Assembly (NCBI GenBank): GCA_963736715.1
Contig: CAVTQA010000001.1
Coordinates: 118,648 to 182,647 of the forward strand
From: AP-15 sp963736715
GTDB taxonomy: Bacteria > Pseudomonadota > Alphaproteobacteria > ATCC43930 > CGMCC-115725
Length of the DNA: 64,000 nt
Reading direction: 5' to 3'
Part shown: positions 8,873-17,464 of the stretch, one piece after another
Layout: the number at the start of each line of letters is the position of its first letter
Position numbering within the stretch: position 1 is the stretch's first letter
Made by a program: the position numbers and the translations under genes
Notes under the pieces: model-generated
The model's input: the letters and a program-made list of their open reading frames with translations, nothing else
Told to the model about the DNA's origin: nothing
The model's database searches: none

Positions 8873-9274
8873 ATGACCGCTACCACCCCGTTTCTCAAAG
8901 ACGCCGAGAGGCTCGGGCCTCTGGCGTCCCGCTACGTCCAGGTCGAAAGCCTGCCGTGGAAGCCGACCCCGTGCGCGGGCATCGATATGAAGATTTTGAT
9001 GGAAGATCCGGAAAGCGGCCTCTTGACCGCGCTTTTCCGTTGGCAGGCGGGCGCCGAGCTGACACTGCACGAGCACGTCGAGATCGAGCAGACCTTTGTG
9101 CTCGAAGGCAGCCTCGTCGACGACGAGGGTGAAGTGCGCGCCGGAAATTACGTATGGCGCCCCAAGGGCAATCGCCACATCGCGCGCTCACCAGAGGGCG
9201 CGCTGGTGCTCTCGATGTTCCTGAAGCCGAACATCTTTCTCGCCGGCGAAGCGGCCGGCCGGGATTTGCGATAG
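8873..9274 (+). CDS. Cupin-domain protein (ChrR-like)
   Basis: Single-domain cupin of 133 residues. The first motif is in ELTLHEHVEIEQTFVLEGS, with two histidines and a glutamate for metal, and the second in NYVWRPKGNRHIARSPEG. Proteins of this shape include anti-sigma-type ChrR domains and small acetylacetone-cleaving or dioxygenase cupins. A regulator role is unlikely because there is no HTH or zinc-finger part. The gene is divergent from the EthD-like gene and leads into the GST gene after a palindromic repeat. Confidence 0.8.
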   Translation: MTATTPFLKDAERLGPLASRYVQVESLPWKPTPCAGIDMKILMEDPESGLLTALFRWQAGAELTLHEHVEIEQTFVLEGSLVDDEGEVRAGNYVWRPKGNRHIARSPEGALVLSMFLKPNIFLAGEAAGRDLR

Positions 9275-9298
9275 CGACTTCTTCTGCATAGTAACTTC

Positions 9299-9337
9299 GT
9301 CATTGCCGGGCTCGTCCTGGTCAAGCCCGGGCATGAC
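9299..9337. repeat. GCCGGGC palindromic repeat, short copy
   Basis: GTCATTGCCGGGCT at 9299-9312 and AGCCCGGGCATGAC at 9324-9337 form an imperfect hairpin (12 of 14 positions pair). The same arms flank a longer element at 57121-57241 in front of lipA. It lies in the 96-bp gap between the cupin and GST genes and may affect transcript ends there. Confidence 0.6.
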
Positions 9338-9370
9338 GAATTCGAGGCGTGTGGCGGAAAAGGATGGATC

Positions 9371-9991
9371 ATGGCACTCAAGATTTACGGCGTCGCGCGC
9401 TCGCGCGCCTTTCGCACCTTGTGGATGGCCAAGGAGCTGGGGCTCGACTACGAGCATGTGAAGGTCGATTTCGCCACCGGCGAGACCCGTGCGCCCGCGC
9501 ATCTCGCGCTCAATCCCAATGGGCATGTTCCGGTCATCGACGATGACGGGTTCATCCTGTGGGAGTCGATGGCGATCAACCTCTACCTCGCGAAGAAATA
9601 CGGCGCCGGCACGCTCTATCCGACCCGTCTCGAGGACGAGGCGCGAGCCTGGCAATGGAGCTTCTGGGGGATGACCGAGGTCGAACGGCCAGTGCTGACG
9701 GCATTGTTCAACCGCGCCATTCTTCCCGATGACAAGCGCGATGCCGCGGCGGCGGACGATGCCGAGAAGCAGCTGGCGCAGCCGCTGCGCGTGCTCGAGG
9801 GCGCGCTCGGCCGCAGCGCCAACCTGCTGGGCGACGATTTCACCGTCGCCGACCTCAATGTCGCCAGCATTCTGGCCTGGGCGCGTCCGGCCCAGATCGA
9901 CATGTCACCTTTTCCGAAAGCCGCCGAGTGGCTCAAAACCTGCGCCGAGCGCCCGGCTGCACGTGCCGCCCGGCAGCTGCAGCGGGAGTAG
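9371..9991 (+). CDS. Glutathione S-transferase family protein
   Basis: 206 residues with the two-domain GST layout. The thioredoxin-like domain (residues 1-80) includes YGVARSRAFRTLW, the cis-proline in NGHVPVIDDDG and the glutathione-binding ES pair in ILWESMAI. The helical domain holds the N-capping motif in LLGDDFTVADLNVAS. Ser or Cys near residue 11 would contact glutathione. The surrounding genes suggest detoxification or cleavage of an aromatic or ether substrate, but this is inference from context. Confidence 0.9.
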   Translation: MALKIYGVARSRAFRTLWMAKELGLDYEHVKVDFATGETRAPAHLALNPNGHVPVIDDDGFILWESMAINLYLAKKYGAGTLYPTRLEDEARAWQWSFWGMTEVERPVLTALFNRAILPDDKRDAAAADDAEKQLAQPLRVLEGALGRSANLLGDDFTVADLNVASILAWARPAQIDMSPFPKAAEWLKTCAERPAARAARQLQRE

Positions 9992-9997
9992 CGGAGG

Positions 9998-11575
9998 CTA
10001 TGCGGCGATTTTTGGCCGATCGATAAAAAAGGATGCGTTCTCGCGCCCCTCGGCGCAGGCCCGCGCGAAGACGATCATATGATGGGCGACGATCCCGACA
10101 TGGATCAGCTCCTCGATGCGTCCGGCTCGCAGCGCAGGCCAGGCCATTTGCCAGAAGTTGCGGCGGTAATCGCCACGCAGCCCGACCCGGACCAGCAGTC
10201 GCGTCATGATCCCGATTGCGCGGCGCAGATTTCCCGGGTTGAGGCGCGCCCGAGACATCGGTAAGGTGATCCGATTGATGTAAGTGTGCTCCGCGTTCCA
10301 CGCAAAGCGGCGATAGATCGCTTCCGGAGTGTAGGCGTGGCGGATCGAACGGCGCCAATTGCGCAGTACCTCGTCATAGGGGCGAGCAAAGACGACGTTC
10401 GACTCGCGGCCCCCGTCTTCGTCGAGCCGTCCCGCGGCCTCCAACCGGTCCCACAACGGTGTTTTCGGTAAGGCCTGCAGCAGGTTGATCGTCAACATCG
10501 GGATCTGCGAGCGATCGATGAACTCGATCAGCCGATCAGCGGTCTGCGGCGTGTCGGTGTCGAGACCGAGTATGATCCCCGAGACGACCTCGATGCCGTA
10601 GCTGTTGATCGTCGCGACCGCGTCCAGCAACGGGATTGCGCAATTCTGCGATTTCTGCATAGCATCCAGCGCGGCCAGTTCCGGTGATTCGATGCCGCAG
10701 AACACCGTGCAGAAATAAGCTTCGCGCATCATCGCCAAAATCTCCGGCGATTTGGCGATGTTGAGGGTGGCCTCGCAGCACAGCTGCACCGGATAGCCGC
10801 GCCGCTTTTGCCAGGCGACCAGATGAGGCAGGAGCTCCCGCGCCGCCTTCTTGTTGCCGATGAAGTTGTCGTCTACAAAATAGATCGAGGTCTTGATCCC
10901 GGCGGCGAGCAGCGCATCGAGCTCGTCGAGAACCTGCTGGGGGGTTTTGAGCCGCGGCTGACGCCCGTAAAGCGCCGGGATATCGCAGAATTCGCAGCGA
11001 TAGGGGCATCCGCTCGAAAACTGAACGCTGCCGATGAAATAGCGGTCGCCGGTTATCAGTTCGTAGGCCGGGATCGGGAACTCGGCGAGCGCCAGACGCT
11101 CTCGCGTGGTGAAACGCTGCTGCGCGGCGGGCGGCCTCGCGTCCTCGTCGATCGTGCGGATCACGTCGTCCGTCGCATCGCCGAGTTCGCCGATGTGGAG
11201 ATAATCGAATTCGGGATACTTCTCCGGCGAGGCGGAGACCGACGGGCCGCCCAATACCGTTACTTTGCCTGCCGCGCGAGCGCGGCGACCGACCGCCTTT
11301 ATTTCGGCCCTTTGGACATGCATTCCGCTGACGAAGACGGCATCGGCCCAGGCTATCTCTTCCTCGCTTGTCGGACGGATGTTCTCGTCGACGATCCGCA
11401 GCTCCCATGCCGCCGGCAAATAGGCGGCAATGACGAGAATCCCTTGCGGTGGCATAAAGGCGCGCACCCCGCCCATCATCGGATAGGCGTATTGGAACGT
11501 GCCGAACGATGGGGCATACCGGGGAAAGACGCAGAGAATGCGCCGGCGGTGACGCACTTCAACCTGACTCTTCAT
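9998..11575 (-). CDS. B12-binding radical SAM protein of the HpnP (hopanoid C-2 methylase) type
   Basis: About 525 residues. The N-terminal cobalamin-binding part has CVFPRYAPSFGTFQYAYP, FMPPQGILVIAAYLP and FVSGMHVQR. The radical SAM core has SSGCPYRCEFCDIP (CxxxCxxC for the 4Fe-4S cluster), FVDDNFIGN and VVSGIILGLDTDTPQT, then a C-terminal region with INLLQALPKTPLWDRL. This order and these motifs are those of HpnP, which methylates hopanoids at C-2, but relatives act on other substrates. No shc or other hpn core genes are next to it. The ATG at 11575 lies 20 bases after the upstream stop; a longer start at 11626 would overlap that gene. Confidence 0.75.
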   Translation of the reverse strand: MKSQVEVRHRRRILCVFPRYAPSFGTFQYAYPMMGGVRAFMPPQGILVIAAYLPAAWELRIVDENIRPTSEEEIAWADAVFVSGMHVQRAEIKAVGRRARAAGKVTVLGGPSVSASPEKYPEFDYLHIGELGDATDDVIRTIDEDARPPAAQQRFTTRERLALAEFPIPAYELITGDRYFIGSVQFSSGCPYRCEFCDIPALYGRQPRLKTPQQVLDELDALLAAGIKTSIYFVDDNFIGNKKAARELLPHLVAWQKRRGYPVQLCCEATLNIAKSPEILAMMREAYFCTVFCGIESPELAALDAMQKSQNCAIPLLDAVATINSYGIEVVSGIILGLDTDTPQTADRLIEFIDRSQIPMLTINLLQALPKTPLWDRLEAAGRLDEDGGRESNVVFARPYDEVLRNWRRSIRHAYTPEAIYRRFAWNAEHTYINRITLPMSRARLNPGNLRRAIGIMTRLLVRVGLRGDYRRNFWQMAWPALRAGRIEELIHVGIVAHHMIVFARACAEGRENASFFIDRPKIAA

Positions 11576-11595
11576 GACTTGCGCGCTGAAAATGT

Positions 11596-12024
11596 TCAGG
11601 GACGCTGGTGCGGGATCGCGTCCCATACCGGCTTAAAGTCGTAAGTCGGGTAGAACTCGGTTCGATAGCCGCCCCAGGCGCTCTGCTCGATGACACGGTT
11701 CGTATCCCGCAGCTTTTCGGCGGGCACGCGCAGAATGACGACCTGGCCGATGCCCATCATCACGTACCAGGCCACGATTTCGACGCCTTCGGGCGGGAAC
11801 TTGTCGTACCAGCCTGTCTGTTTCAGGTGCTCGTTGATCTGATCGACCGTTTTTGTCTGGTCGTGCCGCAAGAAGACCGTCAGCAAAAAGGAGCCCGCCT
11901 GCGGTACGGCGGCGCTCGCCTCGGGCGGCGCCTGGGCCGCCGCGGGCGACGGATCGGTTGCCGAGCACAGGGCGGCGAAGAGCACGACCGCCGCAGTTGA
12001 ACATAGGTTTTCGCGTCGCTTCAT
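11596..12024 (-). CDS. Exported conserved hypothetical protein
   Basis: About 142 residues with a signal peptide (MKRRENLCSTAAVVLFAALC), so probably periplasmic. The mature domain reads FLLTVFLRHDQTKTVDQINE, WYDKFPPEGVEIVAWYVMMG and TEFYPTYDFKPVW, a compact alpha/beta ferredoxin-like pattern resembling muconolactone-isomerase or dimeric-barrel proteins. I know of close homologues in Rhizobiales-like genomes with no assigned function. The ATG at 12024 is preceded by a G-rich stretch (GGGGGGCGGG). It sits 20 bases upstream of the radical SAM gene in the same direction, so the two are probably co-transcribed. Confidence 0.65.
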   Translation of the reverse strand: MKRRENLCSTAAVVLFAALCSATDPSPAAAQAPPEASAAVPQAGSFLLTVFLRHDQTKTVDQINEHLKQTGWYDKFPPEGVEIVAWYVMMGIGQVVILRVPAEKLRDTNRVIEQSAWGGYRTEFYPTYDFKPVWDAIPHQRP

Positions 12025-12175
12025 CCCGCCCCCCATGTGGAAATTGTTCGCGATGGTAAACGCGTGTCCTGGCGGGGTGAACACGCAAGTGTTGGTCTTG
12101 TCCCGCCGGGCGCTGCAATCGGCCTCGAATGGGTGTAGACACTTGGGCTGACCGGCACGCAACCCTGGCTATCGC

Positions 12176-13471
12176 ATGGATTATCGAACGCTGCTGCGCG
12201 ACATGTTTGACGCCGCGGTTGCGGCTGCCGCGCCGGCGCTGTGCGTTCCGAAGCACCTGCCCAATCCGCCGAAGGGCAGGACTGTCGTAGTCGGCGCCGG
12301 AAAGGCCGCCGCTGCGATGGCGGCGGCCGTCGAGGCGAACTGGTCCGGTCCGATCCAAGGGCTGGTTGTCACCCGTTATGGCCACTGCGTGCCGTGCCGG
12401 CACATTGAAGTGATCGAGGCCGCGCACCCGGTGCCGGACGCCGCAGGGCGCGAAGCGGCTCGGCGGATTCTCGAAGAAGTTCGGGGCCTCGGCCCGGACG
12501 ACCTCGTCTTGTGTCTGCTCTCCGGGGGCGGTTCGTCGCTGCTGGCGCTGCCCGCCGCTGGGGTAACGCTCGAGGACAAGCAGGCGATCAATCGCGCGCT
12601 GCTGCACAGCGGCGCTCATATCGGAGAAATGAACACCGTCCGAAAGCATCTGTCGGCGATCAAGGGCGGCAGACTTGCGATCGCCGCCGCGCCCGCGCCG
12701 GTCGTGTCGCTGATGATTTCGGACGTGCCGGGAGACGACCCCTCGGTTATCGCATCGGGCCCGACCGTCCCGGACCCGACCACCTCTGCAGCGGCGGCCG
12801 CGATACTCGAGAAGTACCGGATCGAAATCCCCGCATCCGTGCTGAAACACCTACGAGAGCCGAGTTCCGAGACGCCAAAGCCCGGCGACATCCGCTTTCG
12901 CCACGTGACGAACCATGTAATTGCCACGCCGCAAGACGCTCTCGAAGCCGCCGCGCGGGTCGCGCGGGATGCCGGGTTCCGGCCGCTGATCCTCGGCAAT
13001 GCGATCGAAGGTGAGACACGTGACGTCGGGCTGGTGCACGCCGGCATCGCCAAACAGGCCGCGGGCTACGGGCAGCCGGCGGAGCCTCCTTGCGCGTTGA
13101 TCTCGGGCGGCGAGACGACGGTCACGGTGCGCGGCGGCGGACGCGGCGGTCGCAACGCCGAATTCCTGTTGAGCCTCGCCGTGGCGCTCGATGGGCACGC
13201 CGGGATTGCCGCGATAGCCGCCGACACCGACGGCATTGACGGCAGCATGGACAACGCCGGTGCGTTCCTCTTGCCCGATTCCGCGGAGCGCGCCGTTCAG
13301 GCCGGCCTCAACCTTCCGGCGCATTTAACCAACAATGATGCTTATTCGGTGTTCGCCCGGCTCGGCGATCTGCTGATCACCGGCCCCACGCGCACCAACG
13401 TCAACGATTTCAGGGCCATTCTGATCGACGAGAGCTCGCATTCGGACGAGCCGCAACGGCCACCGCGTTAA
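12176..13471 (+). CDS. Glycerate 2-kinase (MOFRL family)
   Basis: 431-residue kinase of the GckA/TtuD type, which phosphorylates D-glycerate to 2-phosphoglycerate in the serine-cycle, glyoxylate or tartrate routes. Visible features are VVVGAGKAAAAMAAAVE near residue 38, LLSGGGSSLLALP, the NTVRKHLSAIKGGRLA helix and the C-terminal MOFRL motif (ISGGETTVTVRGGGRGGRN, then AEFLL). Length is normal for the family. It is divergent from the radical SAM/exported-protein pair and convergent with the PepSY-like gene. No glyoxylate or tartrate genes are nearby. Confidence 0.93.
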   Translation: MDYRTLLRDMFDAAVAAAAPALCVPKHLPNPPKGRTVVVGAGKAAAAMAAAVEANWSGPIQGLVVTRYGHCVPCRHIEVIEAAHPVPDAAGREAARRILEEVRGLGPDDLVLCLLSGGGSSLLALPAAGVTLEDKQAINRALLHSGAHIGEMNTVRKHLSAIKGGRLAIAAAPAPVVSLMISDVPGDDPSVIASGPTVPDPTTSAAAAAILEKYRIEIPASVLKHLREPSSETPKPGDIRFRHVTNHVIATPQDALEAAARVARDAGFRPLILGNAIEGETRDVGLVHAGIAKQAAGYGQPAEPPCALISGGETTVTVRGGGRGGRNAEFLLSLAVALDGHAGIAAIAADTDGIDGSMDNAGAFLLPDSAERAVQAGLNLPAHLTNNDAYSVFARLGDLLITGPTRTNVNDFRAILIDESSHSDEPQRPPR

Positions 13472-13472
13472 T

Positions 13473-13991
13473 TCAATCCAGCTTTTCCGTAACCTTTTTT
13501 GCCGTCGTCCCTTGCAACAGGGTGACCTCGGCAATCGCATGGCCATCCCGCAGATCGGGAAAGATGCTGACGGCGCGGAACCCGGAATTCTCCTTGAGGG
13601 CCGCATCGGCCGCGGCCATGAGCGAGGTCTTCGCCTTTGCCATCGCGGCCTTCTGATCCGCCGCGTCGTTGAGTTCGTCGGAGTCGGTGATCTTTTCGGT
13701 TTTCACGACCGCGCCGGTTTTCGGGTCGGCCACGACTTCGGAAAAGTCGTCATCTTTGGTGGTGTAAATCGAAATCTGCAGTTTGCCGTCCTCCATCTCG
13801 AACTGGGCCGAAATCGGCTGACCTTCGCGTTCGCTGGCCTTGAGGCCGTCCTGCAGCGTAAAAGTCGTATCCTTGAGCGCGGTAGCCATTGCTTCGAGCT
13901 CGTCGTCTTGTGCCGAGGCCGGCCCGGGACCGGCGCTCGACAGACCGGCGGCCACCACAAACACGAACAATCGAAGCGCTCTTGACACCAT
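13473..13991 (-). CDS. Exported PepSY-like protein
   Basis: 172 residues with a signal peptide (RALRLFVFVVAAGLSSAG). Two PepSY-like segments follow: LKDTTFTLQDGLKASEREGQ with AQFEMEDGKLQISIYTTKDD, and a second near FRAVSIFPDLRDGHAIAEVT. The acidic surface and repeats fit a periplasmic PepSY protein, which often binds or inhibits peptidases or senses cations. The stop lies one base from the glycerate kinase stop, so the two genes converge with no gap. Exact role unknown. Confidence 0.75.
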   Translation of the reverse strand: MVSRALRLFVFVVAAGLSSAGPGPASAQDDELEAMATALKDTTFTLQDGLKASEREGQPISAQFEMEDGKLQISIYTTKDDDFSEVVADPKTGAVVKTEKITDSDELNDAADQKAAMAKAKTSLMAAADAALKENSGFRAVSIFPDLRDGHAIAEVTLLQGTTAKKVTEKLD

Positions 13992-14108
13992 GGTCTCTGA
14001 ACCTTTCTACAGAAGCTGCGCCGGATCGAGCCGGCACGATAGCGAACCGGGCGGGGGGTGTCAGCCCCGCTTGCCAAGCCGATCGGCCCTAGACGCCAGG
14101 GTGATGCC

Positions 14109-14682
14109 ATGCTCGAGGAGCGGGGAGCCAGCAGCTCCGGTTACCGGGTCCCGCTGAGTGACCTATTCATCGGCTTTCTCAAGGTCTCGCTGTGCGGCTT
14201 CGGCGGCGGGCTCGTTTGGGCGCGCCGCGTTGTGGTCGAGCAATGCCAATGGATGGACGAGCAGGAATTTGCCGAAACCCTGACGCTTTGTCAGCTGATG
14301 CCGGGGCCCAACATCGTGGGGATCACGGTTTGTGTCGGCGCCAAGCTGCGGGGTGCGATCGGCGCGATCAGCGCTGTCGCGGGCTTTATTTTGCTGCCCT
14401 GGACAGTCGGATTGTCGATTGGCGGCTTGGTGCTGCACTACGCTGAAATTGCCGTCCTGCAGAACATCCTCGGCGGGCTTTCAGCGTCTGCCGCGGGGCT
14501 ATTGATCGGGACAGGATTGCGGCTGCTGGTACCCCATCGCGGTCGCCCCGACGGCATTGCTCTTTGCCGGCCTGGCTTTCGCGGGAATGGCATTCACCAG
14601 ACTGCCGCTGCCGATGGTGCTGCTCGCATTGGCGCCGATCAGCATTGCCGCCGCGGGTTTCGAGAACGTCAAAGCGCGATGA
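14109..14682 (+). pseudogene. chrA: Short-chain chromate transporter, first subunit, frameshifted
   Basis: CHR-family membrane protein of about 190 residues, the first of two half-size subunits. DLFIGFLKVSLCGFGGGLVW, TLTLCQLMPGPNIVGITV and the membrane segments after it match the family. At 14523-14531 the frame changes: the sense continuation AVAPTALLFAGLAFAGMAFT, ending GFENVKAR, is one base out of step. In the uncorrected sequence the subunit runs in a wrong frame straight into the second subunit and gives a false 383-residue fusion. The corrected stop (14680-14682) overlaps the next ATG as ATGA. An indel or an assembly error would both explain it. Confidence 0.8.
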
Positions 14683-15209
14683 ACGGCTCTTCCGGAACCC
14701 TCGTATTGGCGGCGCATCTCGCTGTACTGGCGTCGATCAGCTTTGGCGGGTTCCCGACGGTGCTGCCGGACGTTCACAATTTCGCCGTCGCCAAGGGCTG
14801 GGTGACCGACCGGGAGTTCGCGGACTTTTTCGCGGTCTCACAAGTGACGCCGGGGCCCAATATGATCCTGATGATGAGTTTCCTCGGGCTCCAAGTCGGA
14901 GGCATTCCAGGGGCGGTCGCCAGTGCGCTCGCGACGTTCGGGCCGCCCTGCCTGATGTATTACTTTTCCTACCGGCTGTGGGATCGTTTTCGCGACATGC
15001 CGTGGCAGCGCATTATGCGGCGTGGGCTTGCTCCTCTAACGATCGGGCTCGTCATTGCCGGCGGCTATGTGATGGCTCGATCCGCCGCTATCGGGTGGCA
15101 GAGTATGGCGATCACCGCAGCTGCGGTGGCACTGATGCTCGGCGCGCGGCTCAATCCGCTCTGGATCCTGACGGCCGGCGGAGTATTGGGTGGGCTGGGC
15201 CTTCTCTAA
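14679..15209 (+). CDS. chrA: Short-chain chromate transporter, second subunit
   Basis: 177-residue CHR-family subunit starting MNGSSGTLVLAAHLAVLAS. It keeps the family signatures ISFGGFPTVLPDVHNFAV, FADFFAVSQVTPGPNMILMM and a proline-rich turn (FGPPCLMYYF), with about five membrane segments. Paired half-size CHR proteins form a heteromeric transporter for chromate or sulfate-like anions. The ATG overlaps the corrected stop of the first subunit, so translation is coupled. No chrB-like regulator is seen, so regulation by chromate cannot be inferred. Confidence 0.88.
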   Translation: MNGSSGTLVLAAHLAVLASISFGGFPTVLPDVHNFAVAKGWVTDREFADFFAVSQVTPGPNMILMMSFLGLQVGGIPGAVASALATFGPPCLMYYFSYRLWDRFRDMPWQRIMRRGLAPLTIGLVIAGGYVMARSAAIGWQSMAITAAAVALMLGARLNPLWILTAGGVLGGLGLL

Positions 15210-15252
15210 CGGCATCCAGCATGAAAAGATCGCCGATTTCGGAAAACACCAC

Positions 15253-16746
15253 ATGATCGATTTTGCGAGCATTACAGGGGCGGCTGCCCGCGACCCGCTG
15301 GTTATCATCCTTGGGCTTTACATCGCTGGCGGTCTGGCCACGTACTTTTTTTTCAAAAGACATCCAATCGGGCGCGCCGTCGTGCGGGTGGTTTTTTTAA
15401 TCCTGCTCACGATCGCACTTCTGTACGCCGATATCGTGCCATATCAGCCTTTGGTGCTGACGGGCTCGCCGTTCCGCGATGCGGTTCATGCCCTCTTAAA
15501 GATCGCGTGGTGGTTTTGGACAGCCTGGTTCTTGGTCGGCGTGCTGCGCGCTTTTGTCGTTTTTCAACGCAGCCCGCGCGAGGCAAAGCTGCTACAGGAC
15601 CTACTGGCGGGCCTCATCTATCTCAGTGCAGTTTTTGCGATCATTACCTACGTCTTCGATCTGCCGATCCAGGGATTGCTGGCGACCTCCGGGGTCGTCG
15701 CGATTATCCTCGGTCTTGCCCTACAGAGCACCCTTGGGGATGTATTTTCCGGCATTGTGCTGAGTTTTAGCCGGCCGTACCGGCCCGGCGATTGGATCAG
15801 CGTCGAGGGCGGCACCGACGGCCGGGTCATCGAGTTGAACTGGCGCGCGACCTACATCCTGACGGCGCGGCGAGATCTCGCGATACTGCCCAATAGCACG
15901 ATCGCGAAGTCCAAGATCATCAACGTCAGCTCTCCAAGCGGTCTTCATGGGACGACCATAACCGTTCAAGTCGACGCCCAGACACCGCCGTCGAGGTGCA
16001 GCGAGATTCTCGAGCATGCGATCCGCAATTCTCGGGTGATCGTCGCAACGCCGGCTCCGACGATTACGATCAAGACGATGAATGCCACTTACACGGAGTT
16101 CGAGATCGCGTTCTTCGTCGAAGAGCTGGCCTCGACGGTCAAGGCGCAGAACGAACTGTTCGATTTCATCTACCGGCACCTGGCAGCCGCGGACATCGAT
16201 CTGGCGGTGCCGCAGAACGGGCGAAAAGGCCGAACCGGTGTCGAAAGGTTGCTCGAGCTGGTGGCCATTTTTGCGACCTTCACGCCCGAGGAACGCGCGG
16301 CGATTGCAGCAAAGCTCAAGCAACGGTCATACGACCAGGGCGAAACCTTGGTTGAGCCTGGCATCGTTCTGCAGTCGCTGTTCGTCATCGGCAGTGGCGT
16401 CGTCTCGCTCACCCGCGAAGGAATCGAGGGCGAGATGGAACTGCTGCGCTTGGGGCCCGGAGATCATTTTGGCGAGATCGGGATGCTTACCGGGGAGGCC
16501 GCCACGGCAAGGATCTGCGCATTGGTCCCCACCACGGTGTACGAGCTCGCAAAGGCGGACCTGACGCCCATACTGGAGGCTCGGCCGCCGGTTGCCCAGG
16601 AGCTCTGCCGGGCACTAGCCCGGCTGCAGGCCGCGGGTCGCTTGAGCGCCTCGCCCGAACTCGACGAGAGCGTTCCGAAGCACCGCCTGACGGATTGGTT
16701 CTCCGACCGGATTCATCGGCTCTACACCGTCGTTAACGTCGAATGA
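15253..16746 (+). CDS. MscS-family mechanosensitive channel with C-terminal cyclic-nucleotide-binding domain
   Basis: About 497 residues. Several membrane helices (residues 15-165) lead into the MscS pore and beta domain: LLATSGVVAIILGLALQSTL, GDVFSGIVLSFSRPYRPGDW and ILPNSTIAKSKIIN. After the MscS C-terminal part comes a cNMP-binding beta-roll, about residues 345-470, with VEPGIVLQSLFVIGSGVVSL, GPGDHFGEIGMLTGEAATA and the phosphate-binding FGEIG...TAR pattern. Such channels open with cyclic nucleotides or tension at the inner membrane. The ATG at 15253 is chosen; upstream codons in the same frame also exist. Its stop overlaps the ATG of the decayed HlyD gene. A nucleotide cyclase at 53170 could supply the ligand, but this is inference. 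Confidence 0.9.
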   Translation: MIDFASITGAAARDPLVIILGLYIAGGLATYFFFKRHPIGRAVVRVVFLILLTIALLYADIVPYQPLVLTGSPFRDAVHALLKIAWWFWTAWFLVGVLRAFVVFQRSPREAKLLQDLLAGLIYLSAVFAIITYVFDLPIQGLLATSGVVAIILGLALQSTLGDVFSGIVLSFSRPYRPGDWISVEGGTDGRVIELNWRATYILTARRDLAILPNSTIAKSKIINVSSPSGLHGTTITVQVDAQTPPSRCSEILEHAIRNSRVIVATPAPTITIKTMNATYTEFEIAFFVEELASTVKAQNELFDFIYRHLAAADIDLAVPQNGRKGRTGVERLLELVAIFATFTPEERAAIAAKLKQRSYDQGETLVEPGIVLQSLFVIGSGVVSLTREGIEGEMELLRLGPGDHFGEIGMLTGEAATARICALVPTTVYELAKADLTPILEARPPVAQELCRALARLQAAGRLSASPELDESVPKHRLTDWFSDRIHRLYTVVNVE

Positions 16747-17413
16747 GCGAGCCGCTACCCAACCTCGACCGAGACGCGCCAGGGTCCGATGACGCCCGAC
16801 GGCGCATCGCGCGTCTCGATCTTCGGGCAATTATTACCGGAGCTCTTTTCATCGCCATTATCGGGCTGGCGAGCAGGTATCTTGCACGCCGGAGCCCCCG
16901 CTCGTGCAGAGGTGGAAAGCACCCGGATCGACATCGCAGCCAGGGTCTCCAGTCGCCTCGCAAAGGTTCCGGTCGCGCGCCGTCAGGATGCGGCGGCGGG
17001 CGCGACCCTAATGCTGATGGACAACCCGGAGCTGGTCGCCCAGCTGAACGAGGCCGAAGCGGAAACACTGGTCGGCGATGCCGAGCTGGCGCGCGTCAAC
17101 GTCGGCGCGCGTGCCGAGATCATCGCCCAGCGCAAAGGCGAGATCGACCGCGCCGCGGCCTAGCTCACGCTCGCGCAACAAACCTATATAACCGAACCAA
17201 GCAGCTCGCCGCCGACCGTTTGCCCCCCAATCGAAGCTCGACCAGGACGGCGACGCGCTGACCTTGGCTCAAAATCTGCTCGACTGGGCCAATTTGGCCT
17301 ATCAGGAGGCGGTCAGGGGCTTCATCGCCGATGAGCATGAGATCGCCGAGGCGAATGTCGGTAAGGGCTTGTGCATCACGCTTTTTGAGAAGACCCCATT
17401 TCTTGGTTCATAG
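16743..17413 (+). pseudogene. HlyD/EmrA-type membrane fusion protein, decayed
   Basis: A family member can be traced through at least three frames. The first holds the cytoplasmic start and membrane anchor (LRAIITGALFIAIIGLAS). The second has ESTRIDIAARVSSRLAKVPV, AGATLMLMDNPELVAQLNEA and ARAEIIAQRKGEIDRAAA before a stop at 17161. Beyond it LTLAQQTY, NRTKQLAADR and SKLDQDGDALTLAQNLLDWA, then NLAYQEAVRGF, complete the coiled-coil arm. The C-terminal lipoyl and beta-barrel half is absent, and the open frame stops at 17413. The ATG overlaps the MscS stop. Several disruptions plus truncation make this a genuine pseudogene of a tripartite efflux or secretion system. Confidence 0.78.
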
Positions 17414-17464
17414 TGTTGTTCGCCCAATGTCCTGCCCATTGGAAACCGTCAGGAGGCGCCCGCA

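Noticed and set aside
11633..12850. A 405-codon minus-strand frame
   Set aside because: It crosses both the exported-protein gene and the glycerate kinase gene in wrong frames and matches neither.
14058..15209. A single 383-residue fused chromate transporter
   Set aside because: The middle part is out of frame and meaningless; correcting one base gives two normal half-size subunits with an ATGA overlap.
15253..17413. A complete tripartite efflux operon behind the MscS gene
   Set aside because: The HlyD-like gene is broken in several places, lacks its C-terminal half, and no inner-membrane pump or outer-membrane channel follows.
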